Positions 46,701-60,679 of a stretch of DNA of 64,000 bases are shown piece after piece (the stretch's first letter is position 1; each line of letters begins with the position of its first letter). Under the pieces are notes generated by a model. It saw only the letters and a list, made by a program, of their open reading frames with translations, was not told the DNA's origin and searched no databases. Source of the DNA: Chamaecrista fasciculata (Eukaryota > Streptophyta > Magnoliopsida > Fabales > Fabaceae); NCBI GenBank assembly GCA_003254925.1, contig QANZ01012210.1:187049-251048 (forward strand), read 5' to 3'. A program made the translations under genes and the position numbers.

Positions 46701-48461
46701 TGGAGCAGAGTTGATTAGGAGGACCAGAAGCAAGCAACCATCCATTATATATACTGTTGTTCTCACTTGCCAGTAAGGCACATAAGCATGTCAAAGATAG
46801 AGTAATACAAGGAAGAGTGTGATAAACTTAGCAAAACACCACTGTAGGTCATGTTGGTTGCCAAGTAAAGCTAGTGCAGATGACCCAAATCAATGTATGT
46901 AATGCAATATTGGCGACATTCTAAGAACCCCCACCCCCAAAGACAATTAAAAGCATGAGATGCCTAAACAGATACAATAACTAAAGGAACTTCAAAACAA
47001 TTTAATAAAATGTAGAGCCAAAGGGCCTACCTCATCATTCTTTAAACCTGTAATCCACAAGCTGAGTTTCAAAACCACATTGTTCTCAGAAAAACTTTGA
47101 GAAACATATTTTAAATTAGTTTCTCCTGCATTCCTATCACCATTGACATCCAAAATTTCCTGGGATTGTAAATGTTGTTGAAGAAAAGAGAGAACCCAGG
47201 ATGCAAAGTGTTGTAGCTGATTGTCATCAGAATTCTGTGCCAGAAGAAAAATTTCTTGCACCATCGAAGTCAAGTTTGCTTCATAGACAGAAAGAGGGCC
47301 CATGAAAGAAGATTCCTGTTGAGCACAAAGTAATTATTGTGGTTTATAAATAAATGACCAGAGAAAATCTAATAATTCGGATGAGATATCTGAAATAGGT
47401 ATTATCAAAATACCTTTTGATAATCAGCTTGCAAAGTAAATTTTGGAAAATGCATATGGGCCAAAGTTCCAGCACCTGCTCCCATAGCATTGACAACTCC
47501 AAGCATACCACCCAGATGGACAAACGAAGGGTAAGGGTTTGAGTAACATTTTCTAAACAGCTCCAGGAAACTTTTAATGCATTCAGAATGGGTGGAGTGA
47601 ACCCCTTCATTCAGTATACATGAAAGAACTGTCCCAGCTCCAACACATGATGCCATAAGCAAACTTTGATGCAAAATACCAGATTTTTTCACGGTGGTTA
47701 ACTCAGATATCAACTCTTTAAAGCCACCCACTATGTGGTCCAATTCATTCCCATCCATCAATTCCATTCTACGGCAAAATAACACTATTGTGGGAATTGC
47801 AATACATGATCCTACTGATAAAACAATATTGGATTCTTCATCCTGGAAACTAGTCCTTTGAAATTGTGAATTTACATATGGAATCCATGATAATACCAAG
47901 CTTTTTATCTTGAGAACAGACTCTAGCTCTCCGGCTCGGTATATTGCACTAATGGTGGAAGCAAAACCAAGAACAAGTCCAGCAACACCCCAGATATCTT
48001 CTTCCATATCTTTACAGTTCTGAAGTTCAAATACTTCAGTACTCATAACAAATGTACCTGTAGGGAAGCATGAACATAGACTATCCAGAACATCAGAAGA
48101 AGCTTGCGTGACATGACCTATTGTTGTACATAAGGCCCTAACTAAGCTCCCTAGTAGTTCTAATTCAGGAACTTTATCTGTGTCTTTATCCACACCAGAG
48201 TTGTTACCGGCTTCAACCCTGGTAAGAAGATCTTGGCATGATAAACCCAATCCAACAGCACATGCTCCTTTTACAAGGGAACTTTTGCTAACATGTAGAA
48301 CCTGAGAATTCACACCATCAGTAAAAAGAACACTAGATAAATTGCCTTCAGCTACCCTAGAATATAGAAATATAGGAACATATGAAGTATGATATAACTA
48401 GTAAATCTCATAAAGGTCCAGATTTCTTTCTTAGAATATTCCAACTTTTTTATTGCAAAAC

Positions 48462-48512
<51 letters not shown>

Positions 48513-51500
48513 CATCACCAGATGTGTTTTGAAAAGAAAAAAACCATAACATAATCATAAATTTGGAAGCCAGGAAAAAAAAAGGCAATGAGTTATAAAA
48601 GAAAAGAACTGAGAGTACCTCAATTAGTCCTATAATGTTATGATATCTCTGTTTATGATCAGTTACATGGAGGCAACTTGAGATCAATCCAAGGGAAATT
48701 GCAGCAGAATACTGGCGGTGTTCATGTTCATGCTGAAGCAACCACTCCAATAGAAACTTTGAAGCAGCAGATTTCACAGTATGATCAGATGGAGGCAAAA
48801 TCTGACAATAGCAAGAACATTAAGAGATCATGAACAACTGATGTTAACCACAAGAAACATTACCAAGTAAAATAGTCAACAAAGTTGACTCACTAATTTG
48901 ATAACCTTTTTGCCAAGCATAACCCCAAATGGTATTTTTAGATTTCAGTTACTCGAGCTTACTGCAATATTCACCAGACTAAGGTATATTTAACAATCTA
49001 TGATTATATTTGCTTGTATCATCATTCATATAGGTTACATGTGGAAGGCATGGTTAACACCCTGGTAGAAGCCTAGGAGGGAGGAAAATTTAAGCAAGTA
49101 AATAATAAACACAAGTGTGAGAATCTTGAACACTTTGGTAACTCAATATTGATTAAGTAACTGTCTAATGAATACAATCTGCATTTGTGGAGAATTTATA
49201 ATGCTCATACTCCAGTACAATGAAATGATGTGCATAAATAAATAGAAAGCGGGTAGTGCATAACTAACAACCTATAGAGGTGCTGCCAACAAACTAAACT
49301 AATAAATAGCACAGTGATATGTAACAGACTCATACTCATGGACGAAATGCAAGGGCGTAATGGGTGTGTGATGCTAAAATAAAGGAAATAAGCTGCTGGC
49401 ACTTTTTCCTAGTACAAGTAATCTTGAGAGATGCCTAACAGCCACAGAAGTGAAATACTGGGACGGTGCTAAGTTGATATAGGGCCCTTCCTCCTAGCAT
49501 AAGCCACCAATTGTTTGGACTGGACTTGATTAGTGGAAGTGCTTCTATCATACCCACAAAGTTTCAAGTTCTATTACTGCATTAAGAGCCTAAAAATTTT
49601 ACATATCCTAATGGTGCTAGATTTATCTGTTATGAACATTTGACATGCAGATTCGCCGAAACAGGAAGAACCTACAATGTTTCTAAAACAAGCTTTCAAC
49701 CATGCAAAAGTTCTCACCACACAGAGAGCACCAATAGCCAGACCAATATTTTCAGCAGATCTAGGTATAGCTTCATTTGCTATTGATATCATACTCTGAA
49801 ACAAAAGTATATGGTAAGATGTCCTGCATCAGATATGACATAAAATTGCACTGTATAACTCAATGCAATAGAAAAAAATATTTTGTAATTACAAAAAAAA
49901 TAATAAAAAAAAACTTCTAAACCTTTAGGATATCACTAGCAGCTTTAGAAGTTTTATCTAGAACAGCTGATTTTTCTTTAGCATCAGAGGAAAAAATGTA
50001 AGCACTCATCCATCGTCTCATGAAGGATTTCCACGATTGCACTGCCATAAGTGCAACCAAAATATTTCTAGAGAGCTGAAGAGATGCAGCTATTTCCACC
50101 AGTGCATTCACATACCCAGCATGTACATCTCTTGAACCCTGAATACCGGTAATAACAAATTAAAATTTAAAAGTGCACTAAATCATTAAGAGAATAAATC
50201 TAATTGGTTACTATCTTACTTTCTGTCCCTTCTGTTCATTGACATTTTTAGGACTGAAAGAAAAACATAATAAGGCAGCACCAGGTAATTCTCTAGCTTC
50301 ACTTATTTTACCTGCAAATAGAAAGCCAATATGTCAAGGAATCCTCAACTAACACTTCCAAATAATTAATACAATAAAATATAGGGTCATAAGAAAAAGA
50401 AAGACAGCAATTGCAACATGTAATTGAAGGACCGTTTGTTCTCCTCTAAGTTATTAGTAGGTAAACATCATCAGCCAACATATTGAGAAGAAAATGTTCT
50501 CACAGTTCCATTTATATTTCAGCAGAACCTGAGAATTTTATTTTGCTGCATTTTCTTCATTTATAATTGAGGGTTCACAAAAAATGACAACACGGGTAAG
50601 AATTATAAATTTAAGGCTTAAGCATTTTGTTTCATCTTTCCTTTCAACATCAGATCCAAAATGCATCTTAGTAAGCATTTCTTGAGATGGAAAAACATAG
50701 ATACGATAGCCAATATTAAAATACCTGAAGAGAATATAACCTGAGGAAATACATCCATCAACTTTTCAATCTTACTTCCTTTAACTCTTTTCTCCTTGAC
50801 TAATCTTCGCCGATTTCTGATGAAAATTTGACAGGTTATCAAATTTAATCATATTATCACATTTCTTCAGCAATTGGCAAATTGACTACTGAAGATAACT
50901 GTTTACATGTGTTCATGTGTTATGATTTTGACTTGGAAATCCTCCATGGCACTCAGTACACTGTGACTTGTCTCAGAAAATAATAATTCCAAGTTGCTTT
51001 TCTTAAAATCTGGAACGCTATTTTCAAGATGTGGCACCTTAAAAATGGGAACTTGACAACATTGTTAGATAGATAACACAATCTTAAAAATTATCATAGT
51101 CAACTCAAGCAAAGCACTGCATATACCTCATACTGCATAAGTGCCTGAAGGGCTGAGATTCTTGCTTTTGCCCATTCATTCCCAGCATGGCTACAAGAAC
51201 CTACAGCCCACAGAAGTTGCACCACACCTATTGCAGCTTCTGGATATGCTTCAGCATCCATTGCACCCCACCTTAGTAGAAGGCAAATGCTGACAGACAA
51301 TGGCGGATTATGAGGCAGTATCTTTTATTAAGACACAATCACATTTTAACATTTGGAGTATAATACGAATAGATACAGATCAGTTTAAACGTTGAAGAGA
51401 AGGATCATCAAGGTTCAACTGAAAGAATATATATCAGAAGAAAGATTTAAAAATTAATATCTCAAAGTGTAAGACTTTTCAAATAATTAATTCCAAAAGC

Positions 51501-54500
51501 CAAGAGAAACATTCCGTTTGAACTCAACCTACCCCAACTAATAAATGGTAATTGTTATATTTAAAAACATTGTTTTGGAACAAAAGTTTCTGGTCAGGCA
51601 TGCTTACCTATGTGCGAGTACTGGATCAGCAAGGTAATCTTTCACATGCTTTGCAATGACATTCCAAGCAGTGTAGAAATCTGAAGGTAAAAGATACAAA
51701 CTCCCCACAAAACGAATTAATTGTAAACAAGGAAATTAAGTTCGTGAAGTGGAAAAAAAAACATAAAAACTAACAATTTCTAATTAAGATATAGTATACC
51801 AAGACATCTAATTACTAGTAAAAAAAACATTACCTATCACATCTGCTTCACAGAGGTGCGCAAGGCTTTGCAACCCCAGAGCTTTAATAACAGGATCTTG
51901 GCTCTCAATGCAAGACTGTAATTTGAAAACGCATAATGATATCTCAAAAGAGCATGTACTGAATAAGGAGAATTAAGAAAACAGCATAGACAACCCATAC
52001 CGAAACGGACAAGATAAGGTCAACACCCCTATCAGGGTTTTTACGGCAAACGTCTCGAATGGAGGCAGCCATACTGATACAGACAGCTCTCTCTGATGCA
52101 AAATCAGAAAAACCTTTTGGTAGCAACACCCCCTATATATGGAGAAGGAAGTAAATACATTATAACAAGTTAGATATGTGACTTCAAAGAAACAGCCAGT
52201 GACAGTATTATCAAGCAAAACTTATCTAAAGGATGAATATCTTAAAGGCTCTAAGTTGGAAATCTATGATGCTACTGAGATGCAAGTATGACTAGTAAAA
52301 ATAAATAAAACCCTGGGAGAGAGGCACAATACACTATCCTGCTTAAAAGCAACTACAATTCTTTGTTCTTTTCCTACATTGGCATCAAAGTATCAACCAA
52401 AGTCAAACTGTGCATAATATTTGAACATAAATTTAACAGGATCCAGCTGCCAGCTATAGTAGAGTGAAGACAGTTTGAAATAATCATAAACAAGCTTTGA
52501 CAGGAATTGTTTTAGGTTTTCAATGAGCAGCCAAGTAAAAGAAGTATCTGAATACTCCATGACAATCCATTTCTTGACGAAATAAAATAGATCCCGTCCC
52601 CCAAAACTAAGAGATGTGATAATATCTTGATAAAGAACAATACTGAAGAAAAGAAAGAAAGAGCTCCAAACAAAGAAGCACAACCACAACTGCATATGGG
52701 CACCCAACCTCATAAACTAGTTTCTGAGGTAAGGTAGAGCTAAAGCCTCCACCCCCTGACAACCCAAATTAGGCATGGTAGAGTTATTATACAGCCCCCA
52801 CATTGACTCTATTAACCCCACATATCAGCAAGTAATAAGATAAGAGGTAGCACACAGTATGCACCTTCCATATGTTTGACCATCCTAAGAAAGAGCTTTC
52901 ATAGACAACTACACCTATAACTACTTAACCGTTTCATTTATAATTCCACATCTCCAATCGTCATTCGGAAGTTATTCAGTAGTTGGTTTTCATTTCCATC
53001 TTTCATCTTCCTGTGAGGAAAATTGTATGGCTCTGCAGTACTATACCAATATATCAAAAAGCAGGAAAGGGAAAAAAAAAGCTTACCTGCAAACTCCCAA
53101 AAGCTCGATCATTGACCTCCCAGGTTTGACACAGCAATCGAGTTGCTGTAGCACACACTGTACTGTATGTGAAAATATAAAAAAAGAAAAAAAAAATATA
53201 TTGTATCATTGAACATAAAAGTAATAAACAGAGGGACCCCAACCTGTAGCATGATTTCGTCAAAAGAATACTGTAGCATGAGAAACATGCCCCTTAATGT
53301 ATAAGAAACTAAAGCTAAAGCACACCACCATCCACAAATAAAAAATAGAATTAAATGTAGAACAATATAGTATTATTCCATTTCTTGAGTTCAATATGAA
53401 TTTGCACATCATGAAATAAGTTTCGGAAGTCAAACAACTTACCCAAATCACAAAGGAATCATGACTAAAAATTTATAATCTATCATGGTCAAGTCAGAAA
53501 ATTGGGTTACAAGGCCCTATATAAACTTCTACATTTCTACGAACACTACTTCAGATTTATGAGCTCATAATCTCCCAATGAATAATTTTTTCCAACAGTA
53601 TTTCAAGCAAGACCAAAAAAATAGAATAAAGAACAAACTAGAATGGTAAAAGATAGTTTCTAAATGCAATTCTGGCCACCACTTTTCAACTAAATATGAT
53701 AACAGCTCAAAGTTACAACAGCTAGATCAACACGACAACAACTTTAAGTGATACTTGTTGACCCATACAAGATGAAGCACCTCAGTGACACAACGTTGTT
53801 GTTACAGAAAAGGATACCACAAGTGAGACTACCACCATAATCTCTCCCCCCCGAACAAAAAAAAACAAAGTTTAGCAGAGTACCAACCCTTTTGCGTCTT
53901 TGCTAAGCATAGGCAAAATAGTTTGAACAACAAGTGGAATCATAGCTGAGTTTGAAGCAAGAGATGGCAGCATTTCTAAAAGTTTCAGCTGCAATACAGT
54001 ATGGAAAAAGAAACCAGAATCATACTCACAAATAATAAAGAAAAGAGTAAAAGACAATCCAATGAATTAGGCACCAATCCAGAATACAAAAGGGAGAAGT
54101 TACCAACATATCATGACGTATAACATCCTTCCTTGTGAATACATTACTGTAAAACATAATTGTTAGTAACAAAGGAACTCCCAGTTTGGGATCCATAATA
54201 CCAAGGGTGGCCAAAGAATCTACAGCTGCTGCCCCCATTAATGGATGAATTAAAAGAACACCAGTGACAGCACTGAATAACAAGGGCATTTCTACAAGGA
54301 CAAACATAGAGAATAACATCAATCCATCCTTCAACACATTTATGCAAAATAACTCTATACAATAATCTAACTATTTTACCTGTCAGAAATACTTCTTGAG
54401 AATGAGAGAGAGGTAATGCTGACTTTCGTTGGTTAACAATTGATAGACAGAAGCTTCTTACTTGAGAAACCCAGGTTTGTCTATCTTGCATTATTATACC

Positions 54501-56829
54501 TTTGTTAAAGCCACTGAAAGTCATATTTAGCAGGAAGATGCTGGATGAAGCTTCATCCTGAAACAGCAGAAAGATATTTATAAACTATATATATAGCTAG
54601 AAAGAGCTATAATTTCCACTACTTTAATAACCTTTTTCTGGTTAGACTACATTTTTAGTTACTAAATAACCTGATACCACAGATGTTGCAGAAGTCTTAA
54701 AATTATAGTTGCTGGTGTGCTGATATAATGAACTCCCTCCTCAATGGTTGATTCACTTTTTGGTGCAACAAACACTTTTACAATAAGCTTCTCCAATAAA
54801 AGAAGCACTTCAGTGGCCAATCCTTTCACATATTTGGAAGGAGATGATATAAGGTTTATGACAGGAAGTAGAAACAAAATCTCTTCAACTGGAGCAGCTT
54901 TAGTTCTGCTAATAGCATTATCTGCACCAATAATGATGGCAATTAAAAAACTGTAAAATTCATGACATAAGAGAAAGGATTAAATTCAACCAAGTACAAG
55001 GATTCTTTTACAAATTTGTGCATGATAAAAATTACACCAGGAATGAATATTGCAAAGCAAGACTATCTTGTATCAAGAACTACATAAAGAAAAAGTTTAG
55101 GACCCCAACAGATGATAAGCTCAAGACACTTGCATAATAATTAACAAAAACTGACCACCTTTACTCATTAAATCACAGCCAATAAAGCACAAGAACAAGT
55201 AGTATGAAATGTGTAAAACATTCCACAAATACACCTGAATTAGGTTTCAAAGCACATATGATTCAGTTCTAACAATGCAATATTGTACTGTTTTCCAAAT
55301 ATGTCTACTTGAATGCATACAAAGAATCCAAATTTGGGAGCCCTGTTATAAAACTTACCATTTTCATATTTCCACTTCAGGATCAAAGAAAGGAGTTTCA
55401 GGGCAGAAATTTGTTCATGTTCAAACGCTGATTGAACAAGGATTGAGAATAATAATACCACAGTTGATGATAGACCAGGAAACCAGTGTAGCCCAAGATC
55501 TTTCTGTACAGACAACATGCGCTTTGGAAGTTCGAATAAGGACTCATTACCAACAGAATGCCGCTGAAAACAAGTAATTAGAGAAAGAAATGTTTCGAGG
55601 AATTCAGCAGCACATTGTTGAGCCTCGATGACAAGCTGCTAACACAGATCCAAATCATTGAAGGGATGGGAGAAAGGTTATTATAAAGGAAAGAACTTCA
55701 TGATGGTAATGAATGACAACGTGAACACCAAATAAAAAGAAACATACTTTTCTTGTTCCAGCCAACTGTTTCAGTACCACTATATATGCTTCCACCATCA
55801 GGTCTACAAAAAATACAAATTTCCTGTAGTCCTGAGAAGGTTCAATAAACAATACAATTACCACCAGCTTCCAGTACACCAATAAAGAGTAATGACAAGA
55901 ACTAAAGTAATCCATTCTATTATTAAACATTTCCCATAATTACACTTACTTCAGAAGTCTTCTGCGGAAAATATTTAAGACATCCCATTAGCAGCTTAAA
56001 AACAGGCAATGAATCAGATGGGAATGAGCAGCAAAATGATGCCATAGACGATGCCATTTGCAATGTAAATGAAGAGGAGGATGACTCTGAAACTAATAAT
56101 CTTATGATTGAAAAATGTAACAAGGGTCTTAAAAATTCACAAAGGTTCATCATTCCAAGTCGCTTGTTCTGCAACATAAACAGCAAGACTTGATGCAGGA
56201 GTTCAGGTTGAACTTCCGATTGGCATGACAAAATCTGTAACACATTAAAACTTACGCTTCAAGATTCCTCAGTTCAACAGTTACAGCAGTCAACAAAATC
56301 AGTAGCTAAAAACTGATTCCGGGTTAGCTAGTTCTTGGCTTCAGATATTATAAATGTGAAACAGAGTTTCAAAATCAAAACCAAATTCATGGTAATCTTA
56401 CCAGCAACAAAATTCCATTTTAACTTCTGTTATTCTTACCTTAACAAAAGGATGTAACTCTGTGGCATTGGACCGCCAGGAGGCATTCTTTTGGAATCCA
56501 TAGCGAACCAGAAAGCCTAATCCCTTGACAAAAATGGTGACAAATTCCGGGTTGGTTCCTTCCAAGGCAGATTGAAGCTCAAGCACACCGCGCGAAATAC
56601 CAACTATGGAGTCCGTGACTAGACGGCATAGCTCACGAACCGATTGGTCAACGACGGCAGGAGAGGAGGAGTTAAGACACTGAGAAATGGCATCTCTTCC
56701 GGGATCGGATTCAGAGTCAAGATACTTTGGCGCCGAACGCAGCTTAGAAAATATTGAAATCACAGCAAACTTCTGAAGTGATGGTTGAGGAACTCGAGTC
56801 TTTTCCAGTAAATGAGCATAGGACTCCAT
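43733..56829 (-). CDS. RST1: RST1 (RESURRECTION1), focadhesin-like armadillo-type protein
   Basis: About 24 minus-strand exons are seen. ATG is at 56829 ([20 protein letters not shown]); exon 1 is 56829-56440 and exon 2 is 56234-55950. Others are near 55.8, 55.6-55.36, 54.9-54.67, 54.55-54.38, 54.29-54.10, 53.99-53.89, 53.16, 52.1, 51.9, 51.65, 51.29-51.13, 50.8, 50.3, 50.1, 49.8, 48.80-48.62, 48.30-47.41, 47.31-47.03, 46.38-45.73, 45.5-45.36 and 44.77-44.65 kb. The last is 44.10-43.73 kb, ending [15 protein letters not shown]. Summed coding length is ~1,790 codons, close to Arabidopsis RST1. Helical HEAT/ARM-like repeats fill the protein (DUF3730 family). RST1 with RIPR links the SKI complex to the cytoplasmic RNA exosome, and mutants have altered wax and embryo defects. 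I see no stop or frameshift in the large exons, so it is probably functional. Confidence 0.92.
45213..45352. repeat. Three tandem ~47-bp copies next to an RST1 exon
   Basis: ATTGAAATGAGTTCATTGC and AAAATGTAATAACATCTGCAG recur with starts at 45213, 45261 and 45307. The array is in an RST1 intron and its last copy ends within ~15 bp of the exon near 45363. CTGCAG in each copy reads the same on both strands, so no copy is a clear splice site. Confidence 0.9.
48462..48511. repeat. AAT/ATT trinucleotide microsatellite
   Basis: About 16 copies of AAT in an RST1 intron. The corresponding intron piece in pseudogene fragment A (about 38860-38890) lacks the expansion, so the repeat grew after the duplication or was lost there. 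Confidence 0.95.
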
Positions 56830-57887
56830 AGAACCCAATTTGTATTTATTCCTTATTTGCAAGATGGAAGACCTATTGGTCTTCAGTTCATTGGATATTT
56901 GAATGTTCACTGGGGTTAGAATAGCCCCTCTTGATGAGAATAAAAGGAAAACGAAAAGACACGTACAATTTACAGATAGGAGACTGACAAGAAATTTAAA
57001 GTAAAAGAAGAAAAAGGAAGAGAAAACAGCCAGCCGTATCAATTTATCGAGTTCGTTTACGTTTAAATCACCAAAAAAATAAGTATAAAATAAAAAAGTG
57101 AAGATGAAAGCAAGTAAACTGCCCTTGTACCCTTATCACTAAGGTGGAGCAAAATTAAATCCAACATAACTCAATCAAATCAATTCAAATTTGATTGAAT
57201 AAAATTGATCAAAATGCGTAAAAGGCGATTATGTAATCGACTTGATTAGATGAGGCATTATAAACAGCAGAGGTGCAGACCATGACATTGTGTACAACAG
57301 TTACTCACCGAGTCACCGTCGTTGCTGTTGTGAGCTACCGCCACTCACTATCGAACGTTGAACGCCGTGACTCACGGTGCCTCGCCGTGGAAATCCGCGA
57401 ATCACCGCGACTGCCGCTGCCACTTTCGCTTCTCCGTCGGACTAACTCGTCGGCGTTGATTCGAATTGTTGCTTGGGGTGTTAAGGGAGGGATGGAGAGT
57501 AGAGGCAGGACAAAAGGTAAAAAAAATTATGTTTGTAAGTTTTTTTTTAGAAGGGGTGGAGTGGACAAGGAGGACATTGGTCACCCAAAACAAAATAAGG
57601 AAGGAGTGGACAATTTTATAATTTTTCAATGACAATTATATTCTTATACTAACCAAAAATAATATGTGTCTACTCCATTTCATTTCATTACTAATAACTT
57701 CCAAATAAGATTAACGAGTGTCCATCATTTCCTTATTAAAAACTCTCAAACAACATATCTACTTAGTCCATTAATATCATCTCCTCTCCACCCTATTAGT
57801 GTCCATTAATGTCCTTTCCTCTCCATCCTCACTAAAACTCCCAAACATATTTGTCTTACAAATTTTTTAAGCCATCACAAATTAAAA
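56830..57887. other. RST1 upstream region and intergenic DNA
   Basis: RST1 5' UTR/promoter lies within the first few hundred bases upstream of 56829. At about 57300-57480 there is a GC-richer stretch with repeated CTCACCG/CCGTGACTCACGG phrases. The frame at 57273-57632 has no family feature and is not supported as a gene. Confidence 0.45.
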
Positions 57888-58029
57888 ATTAGGGTAAATT
57901 ACAAATTAGGTACACCGGTTAGGCCGAATCTCACGTCAGTGTCGTGTGGTATGAAAAATTTCACTTTAGGTAGCTGAGATATGTGTCATTTAGCAATTAG
58001 TGTACTTGTATTTTTGTTTCGTTAATTTT

Positions 58030-58140
58030 AAGGGAAAATACTTACGTGACGTAATCTTAGTCATCGATTTTCAATGTATCTTAGCGGTCGATTTCTATTG
58101 CATCTTAATCGTTGGTTTCTCTTGTATCTTAGGTGATCTA
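58030..58140. repeat. Short tandem repeats of ATCTTAG(T/C)...CGATTTC
   Basis: Four ~28-bp units (ATCTTAGTCATCGATTTTC, ATCTTAGCGGTCGATTTC, ATCTTAATCGTTGGTTTC, ATCTTAGGTGATC) lie inside the left end of the 4.6-kb Mutator-like element. A related phrase, CTTAGTCGTTGGTTTCC, reappears at 61691 beyond the nested insertions, which supports the view that the two belong to one host element. Confidence 0.7.
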
Positions 58141-58274
58141 TTAAATTATGATCTGATTTTAGCCCAAAATTAAAAATAATCTTGTTTGTTTCAGATTAGA
58201 TTATAATCTACAAAAATCTCATATCTTAAAATACTCAATTACTATTATACCAATAGTTATACTCATATTCAAAT

Positions 58275-59433
58275 GGCCAAAGCCCTATTTTGGTCCCTTA
58301 GTTATGTTCAATGTTCCAAATTGGTCTCTCAGTTATTTTTCGTTCCATATTGGTCTCTCAGTTTTCCAAAACTTGGCATAGTTGGTCCCTCAAACGTTTT
58401 CCATCCATTTTTTCGTAAAAAGAAAAGACAAAATTGATTTTTAACTCCTAAAAGTTTAAATGTTTGCATTAAGGACCTTTTTCTTTATAAAAGAACCAAA
58501 ATGTAATAAAGAAGAAATAACTAGGGGGTTTTACACAAAAATAACAACTTCTTTCTCTCTCTCTCCACTCGCGCTGCCGCACCACCAACCGCCGCCGCCA
58601 ACGGCAACCCTGACGGCCTGTCAAATCTCACCTCTACAACCCCAATCGTCAAGCTTACCGTCCCCAATCTCACTACAACCGTCGTCATCGCTTCAATCAC
58701 AACATCTTTATATCTAGTTTGAAGAAGAAAAGATACAGAGTCGAGATCTGGATACGGAGTCGCTGACTTCTCTAAGATCGAGTCTGAAGAAGAAGAAAGG
58801 ATTCCCGGTTTATACACTTCAAAATCACAAAAGAAACTCACTCATAATAGGAACTAGAAGAATCAGGTAGCAAATCAGCAAGTTGAGAAAGTAATAAATC
58901 CTTAATATAGTTGAAGAAAAAAAAAGATGAATCTGGTCGTCGATTGGGGATTGTGTGATAGGAATTTCGTATCCTTTCTTCTTCAAACAAGATATACAGA
59001 TGTTGCGATTGGAGCGATGACGACGGTCGTAGTGAAATTAGGGACAGTAGGCTTGACGGTTGGGGTTGTAGAGGTGAGATTTGACGGGCCGTCGGGGTTG
59101 CCGTTGGCGGCGGCAGTTGGTGGTGCGACGGCGTGAGTGCAGAGAGAGAGAGAAAGAAGTTGTCATTTTTGTGTAAAATCCCCCAGTTATTTCTTTTTTA
59201 TTACATTTTGGTTCTCTTATAAAGAAAAAGGTCCTTCATGCAAACATTTAAATTTTTAGGAGTTAAAAATCAATTTTGTCTTTTTTTTTTAACGAAAAAA
59301 TGGATAGAAAATGTTTGAGGGACCAACTATGCCAAGTTTTGGAAAACTGATGGACCAATATGGAACGAAAAATAAATGAGGGACCAATTTGGAACATTGA
59401 GCATAATTGAGGGACCAAAATAGGACTTTGGCC
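58275..59433. mobile_element. Long foldback element (1,159 bp) with ~460-bp arms
   Basis: Arms 58275-58734 and about 58969-59433 are reverse complements along almost their whole length, leaving a ~234-bp loop. A perfect 9-bp duplication TATTCAAAT lies at 58266-58274 and 59434-59442. The outer ~120 bp carries four TTGGTCCCT/TTGGTCTCT phrases ~30 bp apart. The inner part of each arm is GC-rich and gene-like (CCGCCGCCAACGGCAACC with its complement), unusual for a miniature element and possibly captured host DNA. Frames at 58460-58717 and 58927-59136 are the two arm strands and not independent genes. Confidence 0.92.
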
Positions 59434-59751
59434 TATTCAAATATACCCAAAGGACATTTTAGTCATTTTACATCAACCCTCATTTATTACACTTACAACA
59501 ATCTCTCTCCATCATATCACTTTTCACCGATTATCTTTAATTTTTTTTCTAAATTATTATAATTAACTTTTTACTTTTAATTATTTTTAATATTTAATAA
59601 AATAATAATAATAATAATAATAATAATAATTTATTTATTATTAAAATATTAATTAATATTATATTTTTATCATTAAAAATAATTTCTATCCCTCTTATTT
59701 AAAAAATAACTATATAAATTCAAAAAATAAATTCAACCAAAATACTTAAAA

Positions 59752-60291
59752 AGGTCAAAGGGTCATTTTGGTCCTAAATGTATGCCCTAATGTTCATTTT
59801 GGTCCATTATGTTTCAAAATGTTCAAATTAGTTCTAAATGTTTGCAAAATGATTCATTTTGGTCCTAAATAATAGTAAAATGTTTCATTTTGATCCAAAA
59901 CTATTGTATTTTGTCATATTTCTCTCGTATTTCATTTCCAATTCAAATGACTTGTTATGAGGAACTCGTAGCTATGAATTCGCCGCATTCGAATTTGAAA
60001 CGACAGAAATATGATCAACTTTTCTTGTTTGACAATGAAATGAGCGGTCTACTTTCAGGATCAATTTGACCTCGGTTGTTGACGGCCTCAACTGGATAGA
60101 GAAAGTACTCTTTGAGAACAATATGTAGCTCTAAACTTGTCACGTTTGAACTTGAAACAAACCATATTCAATAGTTTAGGACCAAAATGAAACATTTTAC
60201 AAACATTTAGGACCAATTTGAACATTTTAAAACATAATGGACCAAAATGAACATTAAGGCATACATTTAGGACCAAAATGACCATTTAACC
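59752..60291. mobile_element. Mutator-like miniature element, ~540 bp (family shared with 63513)
   Basis: Ends AGGTCAAAGGGTCATTTTGG and CCAAAATGACCATTTAACC are inverted. About 130 bp of each arm pair, built of five ~30-bp units with CATTTTGGTCC. Flanking 9-mers TACTTAAAA (59743-59751) and TATTTAAAA (60292-60300) differ at one base, consistent with an old target duplication. A ~260-bp unique centre (GCCGCATTCGAATTTGAAAC...) is shared with the copy at 63513. No coding capacity. Confidence 0.85.
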
Positions 60292-60679
60292 TATTTAAAA
60301 ATTTGATTTTAAATAATGATTCATCACTATTTTGGAACAACTCGGTATGTTTTCACATTTTCTTTTCTCTATTAGAGACTGATGTGTTAACTCGGTAAAA
60401 GTTAAATGGCTCAAAAGTCAGTTTTTTTTTGTTTAAAATTTATTGTGACAAAATTAAATAATTATAATCGTACTATAGAGAAAGAAGCAGATGGATAATG
60501 CCTGTTATTTTAACCTAGGGACCAAATCGTTCATGATTTTAACATCACATGAACCAACCAACTCGTATTTTTTTAAGCGAATGATTCGTTCAGTCAATAC
60601 AAAATGAAAGACAAAAAAGTAAGTGTTATCATGGAAAATTATTTGTGCAATATACGATAATTGTAATTATAGTATGTGA

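Noticed and set aside
58460..59136. Pro/Ser-rich frames resembling small plant proteins
   Set aside because: They are the two complementary arms of a foldback element. The apparent proteins are mirror readings of the same DNA.
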